In this document: positions 36,881 through 45,864 of the stretch, piece after piece
How positions within the stretch are numbered: the stretch's first letter is position 1
Layout: every line of letters begins with the position of its first letter
DNA from: Paludisphaera rhizosphaerae
Lineage (GTDB): Bacteria > Planctomycetota > Planctomycetia > Isosphaerales > Isosphaeraceae
Reading direction: 5' to 3'
DNA: 64,000 bases
NCBI RefSeq assembly: GCF_011065895.1
Contig: NZ_JAALCR010000004.1
Location: forward strand, 186,001-250,000
Notes under the pieces: model-generated
Told to the model about the DNA's origin: nothing
The model's database searches: none
What the model saw: the letters and a program-made list of their open reading frames with translations, nothing else
Translations under genes and position numbers: made by a program

Positions 36881-38371
36881 ATGGTCCGCCGTCTGTACTC
36901 GCTCCTGGCCTTCCCGCTCTTCCTCCTCGGCGGCGTCGCCCTCGCGGGGCCGCCCGAGGAGTCTGTGGTGAGGGTCTTCGCCACGCTTCGACTGCCGAAC
37001 CCGATCCGTCCATGGGCTCGGCAGAATGCGATCGAGACGAGCGGAACCGGCGTCGTGCTCGACGACCATACGATCCTGACCAACGCGCACGTCGTCTCGT
37101 ATGCGACCCGGGTGTCGGTTCAGAGCGCCAAGGGGGGCGACCGCTTCGAAGCCAAGGTCGTCACCTCGGGGCCGGACATCGACCTGGCGACGCTCTTGCT
37201 GGAGGACGAGACTTTCTTCAAGTCCGCTCCTGCCATGCCCCGAGCCGCCGTGCGGCCGGCGCCGAACGCCGCGGTGGCCGTCTACGGGTTCCCCGTGGGG
37301 GGCACCGGGATGGCGGTGACTCGGGGGGTGGTCTCCCGGATTGACTTCGGAGACTATCCCAGCGGCGAGTTCGGGATGCGAATCCAGATCGACGCGGCGG
37401 TGAACCCCGGAAGCAGCGGCGGCCCGGCGCTGGTGGACGATAAGATGATCGGCCTCACCTTCGGCCAGCTCGGCATGGCGGAGAACGTCGGCTACGTCGT
37501 CCCCAACGAGGAGATCGACTCCTACCTCGCCGACATGAAGGACGGTCGCTACGACGGCAAGCCCGGAATCTTCGATCGCTTCCAGACGATCGAGAATGAG
37601 GCTCTGCGCGCCAAGCTCGGCCTTGACCGTTCGGTTCGCGGCGTGATGGTGAGGAAGCCCTGGAGGACCACCGACGACTATCCCCTGCGCGAATTCGACG
37701 TGATCACCCAAGTCGGGGGATCGGCGATCGACAACGAGGGCTTCGCCGACGTGGACGGCATCCGTCTGCCGTTCGACGCCGTCGTCCCCCGCCTGGCCGC
37801 GGCCGGGCCGGTGGCGGCGAAGCTCATCCGCAACGGCAAGACGATCGACGGCGTCTTGCCGGTCTCGTCGGAAGACGTCGGGCTGCTGAAATCATACCGG
37901 GGCCGCCAGCCGAGCTTCTTCGTCCATGGACCGCTCGTCTTCTCGCCGGTCTACGCGGATGCCGTTCCGATCTACGCAAAAGCCAACCCCCTGGCCATGC
38001 TCGGCAGCCCGATCATCAGCCGTCGCGGCGACTTCGTCGCCTTCCCAGGAGAGGAACTCGTGATCGTCACCGCCCCGATGATGCAGCACAAGCTGACGCG
38101 GGGTTACGACGAGCACTTCGGCCAGATCATCCGCGACGTCGACGGGCATCCGGTGCGGAACCTTCTGCACCTGGTCGAACTGCTGCGGGACGCCCAGGGC
38201 GAGTACGTCACCCTGCGATTCGATGGGGACCTCATCGCCGAAACGATGGTCTTCCCGCGCAAGGCGCTCGACGACTCGACGGCCGAACTGATGGAGGACA
38301 ACGGCATCCCCCGTCGCGGCTCAGAAGACGCGATCGCGGTCTGGGAGCGGAAGGCTCCAGCAGCCAAGTGA
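36881..38371 (+). CDS. Exported trypsin-like serine protease (DegP/HtrA-like) with PDZ-like region
   Basis: The protein has 496 residues with a signal peptide (MVRRLYSLLAFPLFLLGGVALA). The catalytic triad is readable: His70 in TNAHVV, Asp101 in DIDLATL and Ser179 in NPGSSGGP. A C-terminal ~280-residue part contains PDZ-like signals (VITQVGGSAIDNEGF and IIRDVDGHPVRNLLHLVELL), so it resembles the HtrA/Deg layout but is longer. It would degrade or check proteins in the periplasm. It is a monocistronic gene facing the YhaM-like gene. Confidence 0.9.
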   Translation: MVRRLYSLLAFPLFLLGGVALAGPPEESVVRVFATLRLPNPIRPWARQNAIETSGTGVVLDDHTILTNAHVVSYATRVSVQSAKGGDRFEAKVVTSGPDIDLATLLLEDETFFKSAPAMPRAAVRPAPNAAVAVYGFPVGGTGMAVTRGVVSRIDFGDYPSGEFGMRIQIDAAVNPGSSGGPALVDDKMIGLTFGQLGMAENVGYVVPNEEIDSYLADMKDGRYDGKPGIFDRFQTIENEALRAKLGLDRSVRGVMVRKPWRTTDDYPLREFDVITQVGGSAIDNEGFADVDGIRLPFDAVVPRLAAAGPVAAKLIRNGKTIDGVLPVSSEDVGLLKSYRGRQPSFFVHGPLVFSPVYADAVPIYAKANPLAMLGSPIISRRGDFVAFPGEELVIVTAPMMQHKLTRGYDEHFGQIIRDVDGHPVRNLLHLVELLRDAQGEYVTLRFDGDLIAETMVFPRKALDDSTAELMEDNGIPRRGSEDAIAVWERKAPAAK

Positions 38372-38386
38372 CCTCTCGCCGCTCCC

Positions 38387-38413
38387 GCGCTCAGGCCTCT
38401 TCCGCCTGAGCGC
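38387..38413 (+). terminator. Hairpin between convergent protease and YhaM-like genes
   Basis: A perfect 10-bp stem (GCGCTCAGGC with its complement) and a 7-nt loop sit 16 bp after the protease stop. It includes the last codons of the opposite gene, so it can act on the plus-strand transcript. Confidence 0.5.
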
Positions 38414-39383
38414 CGCGGCTCGGGGAGCCCTTGAAAAGCCGGCGTCCCAGACTCTGTTGAAAGGGGGTCCAGGTGGACTCCCGGATTGGGTCGTCGCGGA
38501 TCTCTCGGCCGAAGGTGTGGAGCTTGGCGTCGAGGTTGTCCAGATAGTGAAGGGCGACCGCCTCCAGCGTCATCGGGAGCTTCGGGCTGCCGTACTCAAG
38601 CGCGCCGTGGTGGCTGACGATCATGTGCTTCAGGCGCAGGAGCAGCTCGTTGGGGAACGGCTCGCCGGTGAGGTCGGCCGTCTGCTCGACCTTGTCGCGG
38701 AGCATCTCCACGCCCATGACCAGGTGGCCGACGAGTTGGCCCTCGTCGGTGTAGCCGAAGGCCCGGTCGTACGAGAGTTCCTCGATCTTGCCGACGTCGT
38801 GCAGGAAGACGCCCGTCAGAAGCAGATCCCGGTCGACGTCCGGGTAGAACTCCACGATCCTGTCGGCCACGTTGAGCATCGTGACGACGTGTTCCAGCAG
38901 CCCCCCCTGATAGGCGTGGTGGTTCTTGATCCCGGCGGGCGCGGCGGTGAACTTCGCCACGAACTCCTCGTCGATCAGGAAGCATTCCACCAGAGCCCGA
39001 AGGTGGGTGTCGTGCATCCCCAGCAGGACGTCGCGAAGCCGGTTGTACAGTTTGGCCACGTTCTGCGAGCTTTGCGGCAGGAAGTCCTCGGGCTCGACTC
39101 GCGAGGAGTCGACGACCTCGATGTGGCTCAGGATGATCTGGAGCGACCCCTGGAAGATCTGAGTCTTGCCGCGAACCAGGAGGTAGTCGCCCGGCTCGAA
39201 GGTTCGGGCCAGCTCCTCGGTGGCGTTCCACAGCCGCGCGCCGACGCTGCCGGTCTTGTCGCGCAACTCGAGCTGCAGGTAAAGGTTCCCCTGGCGGTTC
39301 GCCCGGAGTTGCTTGTCCGCGACCAGAAACGCCTCGTCGACCGAGTCGCCGTGCGAGAGTTGATTGACGTAACGACGGCTCAT
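38391..39383 (-). CDS. yhaM: YhaM-like 3'-5' exoribonuclease (OB fold plus HD domain)
   Basis: The protein has 330 residues. An N-terminal OB-type nucleic-acid-binding domain (about 15-95, LYLQLELRDKTGSVGARLW) is followed by an HD domain. Visible metal ligands are His155/His156 in NHHAYQGGLLEH, His195-Asp196 in FLHDVGK and SHHGALEYGSPK later. This order and length match Bacillus YhaM, a manganese-dependent 3'-5' exoribonuclease involved in RNA turnover. With RNase R it makes a second RNA decay gene in 5 kb, but they are not in one operon. Confidence 0.88.
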   Translation of the reverse strand: MSRRYVNQLSHGDSVDEAFLVADKQLRANRQGNLYLQLELRDKTGSVGARLWNATEELARTFEPGDYLLVRGKTQIFQGSLQIILSHIEVVDSSRVEPEDFLPQSSQNVAKLYNRLRDVLLGMHDTHLRALVECFLIDEEFVAKFTAAPAGIKNHHAYQGGLLEHVVTMLNVADRIVEFYPDVDRDLLLTGVFLHDVGKIEELSYDRAFGYTDEGQLVGHLVMGVEMLRDKVEQTADLTGEPFPNELLLRLKHMIVSHHGALEYGSPKLPMTLEAVALHYLDNLDAKLHTFGREIRDDPIRESTWTPFQQSLGRRLFKGSPSRGAQAEEA

Positions 39384-39419
39384 GGGCGAATCCGCTCGGC
39401 TTGGCTAGGGGGGAGGCTG

Positions 39420-41285
39420 TCAGTCGGGCGGGCTCGGCTCGGTGGGAGGGCGCCGCGGAACGGGGGTCGATTCTAGGGAGGCCGGCGGAGCGGGGTCAAG
39501 GGAGCCGGTCCCGTCTCCAGGAACCTCCTCGCTCTTCTTGATCGACAGGCCGTTCTCACGGATATAGGCGTCCTCCAGGCGCTGACGGGCCTCCACCAGC
39601 CTCTTCAATTCGACGGCCCGCTTGAGGAAGCCGCCGTCTCCCTGGATCCAGGCAAGGTCGTTCGTCCGACGAAAGCTCTGGACGGCCTCGACGGACGCAA
39701 TCTGCTCGCTCTGGGCCGCCGCAAGCAGGCCGACCGCCTTCGCGAGCTTCGGATCGGGGGTCCAGATCCGCTCCACGGCTTTGAGGTTCTCGCGCCCCTC
39801 CCGGTCGAGGCGGGCGAGCAACTCGTCGAGGCGACGGTCCGATTGGTCTCGATTGACCTGGTCCTTCAGGAGATTGGCGATTTCCTGATTGATCGCGGTG
39901 AGCTTGTAGAGCTTCTCGGAAATCGGCTCGACCTGGAGATCGTACTCGAGGAACTGTTCCGCCGGACCGATCGTCAACGCCCGGCTGTGGATCGCCCAGT
40001 CGGTCGCCTCGACCACCATCACGGCGACGACGGCCGAGAGCGCCGCGGACCGCATCGTGTCGGCGAAGGTCGGCTTACGTCGAGGCCAGCCGGGCGCAAG
40101 CAACAACCCGGCGAGGAAGCCGACCACCAATCCGCCCACGTGCGCCGCCTGGTCGATCCTTGCGAGCGTCGCCCCGAGGGTGAGGTTAAACACGATGAAG
40201 ACCAACGCCTGGCTCTTCAGCGGCCTCAAGATCGACGGCGGCACGGCGTGTCGTCGGACGATCAGGAATGCCGGCAAAGCCCCGACAACGCCGAAAATCG
40301 CACCCGAAGCACCGGCGCTGGTCCCGCCGTATGGCGGGAGAGCCAGGCTGGCCGCGGCTCCTCCAACTCCGGCCGCCATGTACAGGACGGCGAAGCGGAG
40401 GTTCCCGTACAGCCGCTCGACCAGAGGCCCCAGCGCGGCGAGGGCCCACATGTTGAACGCCAGATGGATGAAGCCGATGTGGAGGAAGACGCTCGCGGGC
40501 AACCGCCACCACTCGCCTCGGACCGTCACGCGGAGGTCGTCGTTGGCCCCCCAGGCGATCAGGTCGCTCGTGGTGGGATCGAGCGGATTGACCCCCTTGG
40601 CGACCATCGCCGCGAAGACGAGAACGCAAGCCGTGATGACGAAGCGGGAGACGAACGCGCTCGGGACCGCCGCGAACAGGTCACTTCGGAACTGGATTCT
40701 GTCCTCTCCCTGGACTCGAAGCGAGGCGTCCATTTCCATGGCTCGGGGGATCGTTTGGACGATCCGTTGGGCGAGGGCCGCGTCGATGGGCGCAGCCTCT
40801 CCCGTCCGGGCGGCGTGCGAGATGGCCTGGAGCGCGGCGGCGAGGGCTCCGGCGAGGCCCGGCTCCTGGGGAGGAACCTCCACGAGGCGGCCGCCGCCGA
40901 TGTTCACCACCGGGGCGCCGGCCCCGGTCTCGGCCGCGACGTCGGGCCCGATATCGTTGTAGGCTGCCGCGTGGCCCGTGAACGTGGGCTTGCCGCCCCC
41001 CGATTGCTGCCGATCGAACCAAACCAGTTTATGATTCGTGAGCAGGATCGGGACGACGCCCTCGGGGGACGTCCGGCGGATCACCGCGACCAGGAATTCG
41101 CCTGGTGCGCGGGGGATGGAGACGTCGGCCACGATACCCAGATCGGCCCGCAGCAGCCTGGGGGTCAGTCCGACCTCCGTGAAACCGCCGAGCGGTGCGA
41201 ACGTGGCCATCGCCAGCACGTCCCAGCGGCGGGAGTCCCCTCCCGTTTCCACCCCGAGATCCGCCGCCTTTTCGCTCTCCGCCAT
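39420..41285 (-). CDS. Rhomboid-family intramembrane protease with long soluble ends
   Basis: The protein has 621 residues, much larger than typical rhomboids (~200-300). The catalytic core is at about 210-400: WRLPASVFLHIGFIHLAFNMW, then GASGAIFG with Ser327 and AHVGG with His382, which form the Ser-His dyad. An N-terminal ~190-residue soluble part (with LLTNHKLVWFD) and a C-terminal ~200-residue helical, charged part (KAVERIWTPDPKLAKAVGLL and more) with no family I recognise flank it. It cuts membrane proteins within the bilayer. Substrates unknown. Confidence 0.9.
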   Translation of the reverse strand: MAESEKAADLGVETGGDSRRWDVLAMATFAPLGGFTEVGLTPRLLRADLGIVADVSIPRAPGEFLVAVIRRTSPEGVVPILLTNHKLVWFDRQQSGGGKPTFTGHAAAYNDIGPDVAAETGAGAPVVNIGGGRLVEVPPQEPGLAGALAAALQAISHAARTGEAAPIDAALAQRIVQTIPRAMEMDASLRVQGEDRIQFRSDLFAAVPSAFVSRFVITACVLVFAAMVAKGVNPLDPTTSDLIAWGANDDLRVTVRGEWWRLPASVFLHIGFIHLAFNMWALAALGPLVERLYGNLRFAVLYMAAGVGGAAASLALPPYGGTSAGASGAIFGVVGALPAFLIVRRHAVPPSILRPLKSQALVFIVFNLTLGATLARIDQAAHVGGLVVGFLAGLLLAPGWPRRKPTFADTMRSAALSAVVAVMVVEATDWAIHSRALTIGPAEQFLEYDLQVEPISEKLYKLTAINQEIANLLKDQVNRDQSDRRLDELLARLDREGRENLKAVERIWTPDPKLAKAVGLLAAAQSEQIASVEAVQSFRRTNDLAWIQGDGGFLKRAVELKRLVEARQRLEDAYIRENGLSIKKSEEVPGDGTGSLDPAPPASLESTPVPRRPPTEPSPPD

Positions 41286-41417
41286 CGTGGCCGGACCTTT
41301 CTGGATCGCCGTCCTGAGTTCACGGCGATCACGCCGCTCGGTTTCGTCCCATCATTGTCGGTATCCTGGAGCGGATCGTAAAGGCAGACAGTGCGAGGGT
41401 CCGAGACGGGGAGAGGC

Positions 41418-42203
41418 ATGGAGAGAATGCTCATCGGGCCGATCGTGGCCCTCTACCGTTTCCTCGTCTTCGCGGTTCGGGTGGCGATGGCGGTCCCGAG
41501 CGCTTTGCTCCGCCATGGCGGCGAGGTCGTTCGGCTCTTCGAGGAAGTCGCCGTGAAGAGCCTGCCGATCGTGGTCGGAGCGGGCCTGAGCGTCGGCCTG
41601 GTGACGTGGTTTCAAACGCATCGCCTCCTGGCCGCTCAGGGCGCGGAGGCGGCGCTGCCGAGCTTCCTGTCGGTGGCCGTGGTCGTGGAGTTGGGCCCGC
41701 TCCTGGCCGGTGTGCTCGCCGCGGGCCGCGTCGGCGCGGGGCTCGCGGCGGAGATGGGGGTCATGACTCTGAACGAGGAGATCGACGCCCGGATCGTCCT
41801 GGGCTCCGACCCGATCGGCGGATTGGTGGCCCCTCGGGTCATCGCCTGCGTCCTCGCCGCGCCGCTGCTGACGATCCTGGTCGATTCGGCCGCCCTGGTC
41901 GGAGCCCTGACGGCTGAAGGAATCGGCGGCAAGCTCTCGCCCGAGCTGTTCTGGCGGCAGTCGCTGGTCTTCCTACGGCTCCCGGACGTGGTGTCGGCGA
42001 CCTTGAAGACGGCCGTCTTCGGGCTGATGGTCGGGCTGGTCGGATGCTGGGTCGGGCTCGAATCGGAGCGGTCGGCCGAGTCCGTCGGTCGGGCGGCGAC
42101 GCGGGGGGTCGTCTGGTCGACGCTGGCCGTCTTCGCGGCCAACGTCGCCCTGGTCCCGGTCATCCCCTGGGCCGTGGCATGGCTGGAACGGGCTGGGCTT
42201 TGA
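41418..42203 (+). CDS. MlaE-family ABC permease, without partner genes
   Basis: The protein has 261 residues and five or six membrane segments. The MlaE signature is ELGPLLAGVLAAGRVGAGLAAEMGVMTLNEEIDA, in the middle of the chain. MlaE permeases work with the ATPase MlaF and the lipid-binding MCE protein MlaD to move phospholipids between membranes. None of these partners lies here, which is unusual. The start could be the ATG at 41418 or 41427, both preceded by GGAGAG. The 3' end overlaps the convergent alkyltransferase gene by 44 bp. Confidence 0.88.
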   Translation: MERMLIGPIVALYRFLVFAVRVAMAVPSALLRHGGEVVRLFEEVAVKSLPIVVGAGLSVGLVTWFQTHRLLAAQGAEAALPSFLSVAVVVELGPLLAGVLAAGRVGAGLAAEMGVMTLNEEIDARIVLGSDPIGGLVAPRVIACVLAAPLLTILVDSAALVGALTAEGIGGKLSPELFWRQSLVFLRLPDVVSATLKTAVFGLMVGLVGCWVGLESERSAESVGRAATRGVVWSTLAVFAANVALVPVIPWAVAWLERAGL

Positions 42204-42735
42204 CCGGCGCTGCGGCGTCGGCCCAGGCGGCGGGGACCTCGCGGCCGAGAACGTGAGCCTCGTGCTGGAGCAGCCAGAGCTTGCGATCGAGCCCGCCGCC
42301 GAAGCCGCCGAGCCGGCCGCCGGCGGCGATCACGCGGTGGCAGGGAATCACGATCGCGATGCAGTTCCGCCCGTTCGCCCCGCCCACCGCCCGCGACCCC
42401 GAGGGATTCCCGATCTTGCCGGCGAGTTCGGCGTACGAGACCGTCTCTCCATAAGGCACCTTCGCCAGCGCCTTCCAGACCTTCTCCTGGAACGGGGTCC
42501 CGCTGATGACGAGCGGCAGTTCGAAGCCCTGCGAGCGACCGTCGAAGTAGGCGTCGAGCTGCCGCCGAGCCTCGTCCAGGATCGGCGAGCCCCCTGCTTC
42601 CAGTTGGGCCTCGGCGAGCCGGGGATCGGCCGATCCCCGGAGCATGTGGAGACCGCTGATGCGGTCGCCCCGAGACTCCAGGAGCAGATCCCCGATCGGG
42701 CTGGCGTAACGGATGTGTCGAGACGTCTCGGTCAT
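42160..42735 (-). CDS. ogt: Methylated-DNA--protein-cysteine methyltransferase
   Basis: The protein has 191 residues. The active-site motif IPCHRVI contains the Cys that takes the methyl group from O6-methylguanine, and FQEKVWKALAKVPYGETVSYAELA is the DNA-binding helix region. The length suggests an Ogt/MGMT-type suicide repair protein in the cytoplasm. The C-terminal ~25 residues after HEAHVLG are low complexity and partly overlap the mlaE-like gene on the other strand. Confidence 0.93.
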   Translation of the reverse strand: MTETSRHIRYASPIGDLLLESRGDRISGLHMLRGSADPRLAEAQLEAGGSPILDEARRQLDAYFDGRSQGFELPLVISGTPFQEKVWKALAKVPYGETVSYAELAGKIGNPSGSRAVGGANGRNCIAIVIPCHRVIAAGGRLGGFGGGLDRKLWLLQHEAHVLGREVPAAWADAAAPVKAQPVPAMPRPRG

Positions 42736-42759
42736 GGAGAGGCTCCGCGATTCGCTCGC

Positions 42760-44865
42760 TCAGGGTCGCTTGGCCGTCGATCGCCGCTGATACGCCTGAG
42801 AGTGGACGGCGCGGGCGGCGGCGACGAGTTCGGGATAGGCCAGGTCGGCGACGTTCAGGAATCCAATGTTGTAGTTTTCTCCATCATAGGATCGGCCGGT
42901 GATCGGCTCGTCGATGAACTGGAACCAGTGACAGCCGACGAACGACGGGTGGTCGAGCACGCTCTGAACGTAGGTCGCGTAGGCCGCCGCTCGTTCCTCC
43001 TGGGAGCCGGTCGGCACCAGTCCGGTGTGGAACATACCGCGGTCGAGGGCTCCGAAATGGAACTCGCCGATGATCGCCGGCTTGTCGATCTTCTCCAGGA
43101 ACGACCACTCGGCCGGGTCGACGGACTTCTTGTAGATGTTGAAGCTGACGACGTCGCAAATCTCGCCGGCGGCCTCGATCGCCTCGGGCGTCTTCCAGGC
43201 GAAGCGGCAGCCCATGTAGAGGTGGTTCGGGTCGGCCTTCTTCAACTCGTCGCGGATCGTCTTGAAGTAGGCGCGGGCGAACTCCTTGACGAAGCCGCGA
43301 AGGTCGTCGTGGAACGCCTTCGTCCACGAGGAAGGCTCGCCCTGGGGCTTCCACGAGGCGTCGAGCGCGAACCAATCCTTGAAGTCGGTCTTCCAGGCAG
43401 AGTTCAGGCGGGCGACCTCGCCGTACTGCTTCTTGAGACGGTCGACCAGGGCCCGCTTGGCGGGAGATGAGACGGCGGATCCGTCGAGCGTTCCGAGCGC
43501 CAGGCCGACGCGGCCGCGATCGCCCGCTCCTCCCCAGCTCAGCTCGTTGTCGACGAAGTAGCCAAGGCACCAGGGATCGCCCTTGGTCGAGGTGGTTCCC
43601 TCGGCCACGCTACGGCGGACGGCCTCGGCGAACTTCGGGTCGAAGGGGTCTTTCATCTTGCCCCAGTAGTCGTCGCCGCTGGAGATCGTGGCCATGTCGC
43701 CGTAGACGCCGAGCGTCGCGACATAAGGCATCCGCTGCTTCCGGGCGAGGCGCACGTCCGACCAGTTGCCGATCGTGTTGAACCCCCACGAGGAAAGCCG
43801 CTTGAGCGAGGCGTCGGCCCAGGGCTCGAACGTCTCAGTGCCGTAGAGACGGACGAGGTTCGCCTGGTAGAAGCTGAAGGTCTCCCCCTTCTTGACCGGC
43901 CCGGAGTGGACGTTGGTGACCCGACCGAAACCTCGAGCCAGCGGCTCGCCCGTCTTCGGCAGCCAGGTGAAGAGGTTCTCGCGGCCGGTGACGATCGTCG
44001 CCACGTCGTTCATTCGGACGCAGTCCGCTCCCATTGAGAAGAAGAGCGAACCTTCAGGGTCGACGAGCCACCAACGGCCGTCGCGTTTGGCGGCGTGGAA
44101 GAATCCGGTCGCCTTCTCCTTCGGCCCGGACCGCCAACCGCCGTACTGGTTGCGATCCGCCGGCGCGGGGTGGGCGGCGACGTCGGCGAGGTCGGCCTTG
44201 TGCAGGGTCTTCAACTCGGACTCGGAGTGGACCTTGCCGGGCCAATCGGCCTCGGTGTACTGGCCGAAGGCGTCGACGATCCCGGTGATCGACGCGGCCG
44301 GTGCGAACTCGGCCGAGCGGATCTCCAGCGTCCGCGGAGTCTTCGGGGCGTGAAGGAAGACCTGGACGGCGACGACGTGGCCGAGGTTCAGCGACTCGTC
44401 GCCGTGGAGGGCGAGGACCTGCTCCCCCTTTCGGCCGGGGAGCCCGCGCATGCCCAGCGACATCGGCCCCTCTTTACCCAGCTCGATCGCGAAGACGCCG
44501 GCTTCGCCTCCCCTGAGTCGTCCCTGGGCGGTCCGGCAGTGGTGAATGCCGTCGGCCTTCGGGTCGTCGTCGATGCGGACGCCGAATTCGACCTCCTCGG
44601 CCCCCGGATTCTTGAGGTCGAGGACCAGCCGGCCCGCTCCCGTCCAGGAAAAGGGCGCATCTCCGGCGTCGATTCGCGCGTTGGGCCATTCCGCGGTCTG
44701 AAACGTAATTCGGACGCCCCGAGGCGTGCCGGCGAGCGGCTCAACCGTCGCGCGGTTCCCCTTGAACGAGCGAAGACTCAGGTCAGGCTTGGCGGCGGCG
44801 AGGACGATGGTCGGCGTAAGAGCCATCAGGGCGAGAGGGACGATCCCGAACAGGCGAGGGTTCAT
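42760..44865 (-). CDS. GH50-like (beta-agarase-type) secreted glycoside hydrolase
   Basis: The protein has 701 residues with signal peptide MNPRLFGIVPLALMALTPTIVLA. A ~190-residue beta-rich N-terminal domain precedes a TIM-barrel domain. Likely catalytic residues are Glu441 in YFVDNELSWGG (acid/base, Asn-Glu) and Glu601 in AIIGEFHFG (nucleophile), as in clan GH-A families; GWWSRWWLVDPEG-type RWWLVDPEGSLFF and the overall length match GH50 beta-agarase. The frame extends 29 codons upstream but the signal peptide fixes the ATG at 44865. With a sulfatase in the same window, it hints at use of sulfated galactans. The true substrate is not proven. Confidence 0.8.
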   Translation of the reverse strand: MNPRLFGIVPLALMALTPTIVLAAAKPDLSLRSFKGNRATVEPLAGTPRGVRITFQTAEWPNARIDAGDAPFSWTGAGRLVLDLKNPGAEEVEFGVRIDDDPKADGIHHCRTAQGRLRGGEAGVFAIELGKEGPMSLGMRGLPGRKGEQVLALHGDESLNLGHVVAVQVFLHAPKTPRTLEIRSAEFAPAASITGIVDAFGQYTEADWPGKVHSESELKTLHKADLADVAAHPAPADRNQYGGWRSGPKEKATGFFHAAKRDGRWWLVDPEGSLFFSMGADCVRMNDVATIVTGRENLFTWLPKTGEPLARGFGRVTNVHSGPVKKGETFSFYQANLVRLYGTETFEPWADASLKRLSSWGFNTIGNWSDVRLARKQRMPYVATLGVYGDMATISSGDDYWGKMKDPFDPKFAEAVRRSVAEGTTSTKGDPWCLGYFVDNELSWGGAGDRGRVGLALGTLDGSAVSSPAKRALVDRLKKQYGEVARLNSAWKTDFKDWFALDASWKPQGEPSSWTKAFHDDLRGFVKEFARAYFKTIRDELKKADPNHLYMGCRFAWKTPEAIEAAGEICDVVSFNIYKKSVDPAEWSFLEKIDKPAIIGEFHFGALDRGMFHTGLVPTGSQEERAAAYATYVQSVLDHPSFVGCHWFQFIDEPITGRSYDGENYNIGFLNVADLAYPELVAAARAVHSQAYQRRSTAKRP

Positions 44866-45085
44866 GACGTCTTCCCGAATCTGGGCGAGGAGGGCCGGGT
44901 CGACGACCCGGGACGCCGCGGGGGACGAGAAGGCCCGTGCGCGGCGTCCCACCGATTATACCGGTTGGAGAACCGCGAAACCTGGGTCCGGTCCCCTCCC
45001 TGAGGTGGTGTCCTCTCAGCCTCCCGTGGATATGATGATAGAGTCGATGGTCGCCCTGGGACGGAGCCGAAAGAAGAGAATTCGC

Positions 45086-45682
45086 ATGATGATGTCTCGG
45101 CTGAAGGAGGCGACGCGTCTCCATCACGAAGCCGTCGAGACCCGGTTGGGCTCGTACCGGCTGACGCGCTCGCTCGACGGCTACAAACGCGTCCTTCGGC
45201 GGTTTCTGGGCTTCCATCGCCCCGTGGAGGACGCGCTCGTCAAGATCCCCGGCTGGCCGGCCGTCGGGATCAACCCCGACGAACGGCGCAAGGCTCATCT
45301 GCTGGAGGCCGACCTGCGGACTCTCGGAGTCTCCGAGTCGGAACTCGCCGCTCAGCCCAACTGTCCGTTCCCGCCGCCGCTGACCAGCCTTCCGGAAGCC
45401 CTCGGCGTCATGTACGTCCTGGAGGGTTCGACGCTCGGCGGTCAATACATGCGAAAGCTCGTGCGCGAGACGCTGGGCCTGACGCCGGAGTCCGGCTGCG
45501 CCTACTTCGCCAGCTACGGCGAGAGCGTCGGCCCCATGTGGAAGGCGTTCGGCGCCGCGGTCGACGCCTTCGCGACGACCGACGAAATCCGCGCGACGAT
45601 CGAGCGGTCGGCCGTCGCGACTTTCGAGGCCGTCGACGGTTGGTTCGCCGAAGGCCTCGCCTCGGACCGGTCTGCGTCCTAG
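45086..45682 (+). CDS. Haem oxygenase-like protein
   Basis: The protein has 198 residues. The start RLKEATRLHHEAVETRLG contains the proximal His of bacterial haem oxygenases, and MYVLEGSTLGGQYM is the second conserved region. Such enzymes open haem to biliverdin with release of iron and CO; many supply the chromophore of bacteriophytochromes. No phytochrome gene is in the window. Three ATGs in a row at 45086-45094 follow AAGAAGAGAA, and I chose the first. Upstream in-frame ATGs lack a comparable ribosome site. Length is normal. Confidence 0.83.
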   Translation: MMMSRLKEATRLHHEAVETRLGSYRLTRSLDGYKRVLRRFLGFHRPVEDALVKIPGWPAVGINPDERRKAHLLEADLRTLGVSESELAAQPNCPFPPPLTSLPEALGVMYVLEGSTLGGQYMRKLVRETLGLTPESGCAYFASYGESVGPMWKAFGAAVDAFATTDEIRATIERSAVATFEAVDGWFAEGLASDRSAS

Positions 45683-45864
45683 GTTTATGACGTCGTCATC
45701 CCCTGTTGGGGCTTGAGCAGAGAACCTCGACGACGGCATACTGTTTTTCTCGCGGCCCGGCGAAACGACGATGCGGGCGGCCAACAAATCGTCGCGCCGC
45801 GCGATCAACGGGGACGCGCCGGCCGGCTTCCGAGGTTCCTCTCCATAATTCCTTTGGAGAATGC

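Noticed and set aside
40057-40962. Plus-strand frames opposite the rhomboid gene
   Set aside because: Antisense shadows of a gene with a complete catalytic core; no ribosome sites.
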